Shown: positions 62,918 to 64,000 of the stretch, piece by piece
How the letters are laid out: each line of letters begins with the position of its first letter
Position numbering within the stretch: position 1 is the first letter of the stretch
Source of the DNA: Vibrio sp. CB1-14
Lineage (GTDB): Bacteria > Pseudomonadota > Gammaproteobacteria > Enterobacterales > Vibrionaceae
Assembly: GCF_040412085.2 (NCBI RefSeq)
Contig: NZ_CP115921.1
Span: 1,674,001 to 1,738,000, forward strand
Direction of reading: 5' to 3'
Length of the DNA stretch: 64,000 nt
Position numbers and translations under genes: made by a program
The notes under the pieces: generated by a model
The model's input: only the letters and a program-made list of their open reading frames with translations
What the model was told of the DNA's origin: nothing
Database searches by the model: none

Positions 62918-64000
62918 ATGAAAAAAACAATTCTCGCGACTGCACTGTCTGGCGTTCTTATGCTTTCTGGTTGTGGCGGCGAAGCCACACAAAGTGGTGA
63001 ACCTACACTGCCGACTTATGAGTCGTTTATTACTACGTCCCTCGCTCAACCAACTAAGCTTGAGTTTATCTTAAACGGTGCTAACGCCACCGTACCGGTT
63101 CCAAATAACCTACTTTTCAATGCCGTAGACGGAACTATCGAACTACCAACCGATGACAGTGCATTGTCGAACCCGCTCGCAGCGATGGGGCAAATAGATG
63201 GTTGGTCGACAACCGCAAGCTTTCTTATTCCTTTTTCCGGACAATTGGATGACGCGACTGCAGCCGCATCGGTAAGTCTTGTTAAGATCTCAGATAAAAT
63301 GACCGGTAACCCAGCACCGGAGAAGGTCCTGGTATTCCCTACCGATTATTTTGTGAGTGTATCTGGTGGTAACCTTGTGATTACCCCGACTAAACCATTA
63401 GAGCCCGCCGCTGAATACCTCGTCGCGGTCAATGACTCACTCTTGGATACTGATGGCGAAAAAGTGGGTATGTCCCAGAGCTATGCCTCATTGAAATCAA
63501 AATCACGCCCTTACGAATCAGGTGACTTAGTCGCACCTCAACAGCTTACCTATGGCGTTGAGGCGTTAGTTGAAGGCGCGACGGCATTGGCTGGAAGCCC
63601 TGTCAGCGCTGAGAGCATTGTATATTCAGCTTGGTTTAGTACCCAGTCTGTTGGAGCAACGCTTGCGGCAACCAAAGGTATGATGGCTTTGGCGCAAGGA
63701 AGTGATTACAGCTATGCAACGATTTGGAAAGAAGGAGCAAACCCGAACGAAGCAGCGGTAGATACGATTGGTCAAATGACCTTTGGAGCAGGCTCTGATT
63801 ATGCGACTGTACTGGCAAGCGATGCCAACTTCACAAAGTACATCGCCTCAACCACTGAGCGTGACCAGCTGATTGGCCTATATAATCTAACCGCTCCCAA
63901 TACAGTTACAGTCAGCCGAGGAACCGTTAACCTACCGTACTACCTAGAAACAGGCGCTAATTGGAATACACAACCGTTTGAATCAGGTTCAACGAGTTTA
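62918..64000 (+). CDS. volA: VolA/Pla-1-type surface lysophospholipase lipoprotein, N-terminal part
   Basis: The first 361 codons are present; the gene continues past the right edge. It starts with a lipobox LSGC (cysteine at 19) and then PTYESFITTSLAQPTKLEF and PVPNNLLF, the opening of the VolA/Pla-1 family. The lipase GxSxG motif lies beyond this part. In V. cholerae VolA is a surface-exposed lipoprotein that cuts lysophosphatidylcholine and is co-transcribed with a FadL, which takes up the released fatty acid; the same pairing and 22-base gap are seen here. AAAGGA precedes the ATG. Confidence 0.92.
   Translation, partial: MKKTILATALSGVLMLSGCGGEATQSGEPTLPTYESFITTSLAQPTKLEFILNGANATVPVPNNLLFNAVDGTIELPTDDSALSNPLAAMGQIDGWSTTASFLIPFSGQLDDATAAASVSLVKISDKMTGNPAPEKVLVFPTDYFVSVSGGNLVITPTKPLEPAAEYLVAVNDSLLDTDGEKVGMSQSYASLKSKSRPYESGDLVAPQQLTYGVEALVEGATALAGSPVSAESIVYSAWFSTQSVGATLAATKGMMALAQGSDYSYATIWKEGANPNEAAVDTIGQMTFGAGSDYATVLASDANFTKYIASTTERDQLIGLYNLTAPNTVTVSRGTVNLPYYLETGANWNTQPFESGSTSL

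Overview
The window is bacterial and looks like part of a Vibrio genome, most likely chromosome II. The strongest evidence is an intact luxP-luxQ pair (autoinducer-2 receptor and hybrid kinase), a second FabH with a C-terminal extension facing trxC, and a FadL porin followed by a VolA-type lysophospholipase lipoprotein. From memory these three pairs all lie on chromosome II in V. cholerae. Coding density is high, Shine-Dalgarno sites are mostly clear, and many genes end in hairpin-plus-T-run terminators. I see no rRNA, tRNA, insertion sequence, prophage, integron attC array or CRISPR array. The species cannot be named from the sequence.

Layout. 0-9 kb: the start of a clipped exported protein, an exported LruC-domain protein, a DMT transporter with a divergent LysR regulator, and a tight three-gene operon (TonB-dependent receptor, YfiR-like periplasmic protein, membrane diguanylate cyclase) that looks like an envelope-to-c-di-GMP relay. 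9-20 kb: ylqF, yccS, HMG-CoA reductase, luxPQ, a GIY-YIG protein, yceH and tmaR (yeeX). 20-32 kb: small membrane proteins, DUF1428, an SRAP (yedK) DNA-crosslink protein, a 5'-nucleotidase, ybjD, ycdZ with two CRP-like sites, a LysR regulator divergent from a formate/nitrite channel fused to CBS domains, a small YadA-like adhesin behind a structured leader, and a cytochrome b561-YceI pair. 32-42 kb: an XRE-type regulator with an unknown gene and a lipase, a stand-alone EAL protein, AzlCD, an NYN-domain protein, a potassium channel, a NUDIX hydrolase and a DUF3943 barrel protein. 42-55 kb: a DUF333 lipoprotein, fabH2, trxC, AraC/MATE, an alpha/beta hydrolase, a very large hybrid kinase with two near-identical receiver domains, YdcF, OsmC and an exported MsrA-MsrB fusion. 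55-64 kb: MscS, a 2-oxoglutarate/Fe(II)-type oxygenase, a frameshifted DUF2238 gene, an sgrR-zinc ribbon-cutA operon, a thioesterase, an M48 metallopeptidase lipoprotein, fadL behind a FadR-like operator, and the first 361 codons of volA.

Main themes are sensing and signalling (AI-2 through LuxPQ, two c-di-GMP enzymes, a second hybrid kinase, four LysR/AraC/XRE regulators and SgrR), envelope function (TonB, FadL, YadA-like, several barrel proteins and lipoproteins) and oxidative repair (MsrAB, OsmC, TrxC, YceI/b561). The parts I consider least explained are the structured leader before the YadA-like gene, the hairpin with an overlapping reading frame at the sgrR start, the leader peptide plus internal ribosome-binding site in the FNT-CBS gene, the SGDEF diguanylate cyclase operon, the WCNPC thioredoxin, two probable frameshifts, and a cluster of short tandem duplications between 43 and 46 kb.
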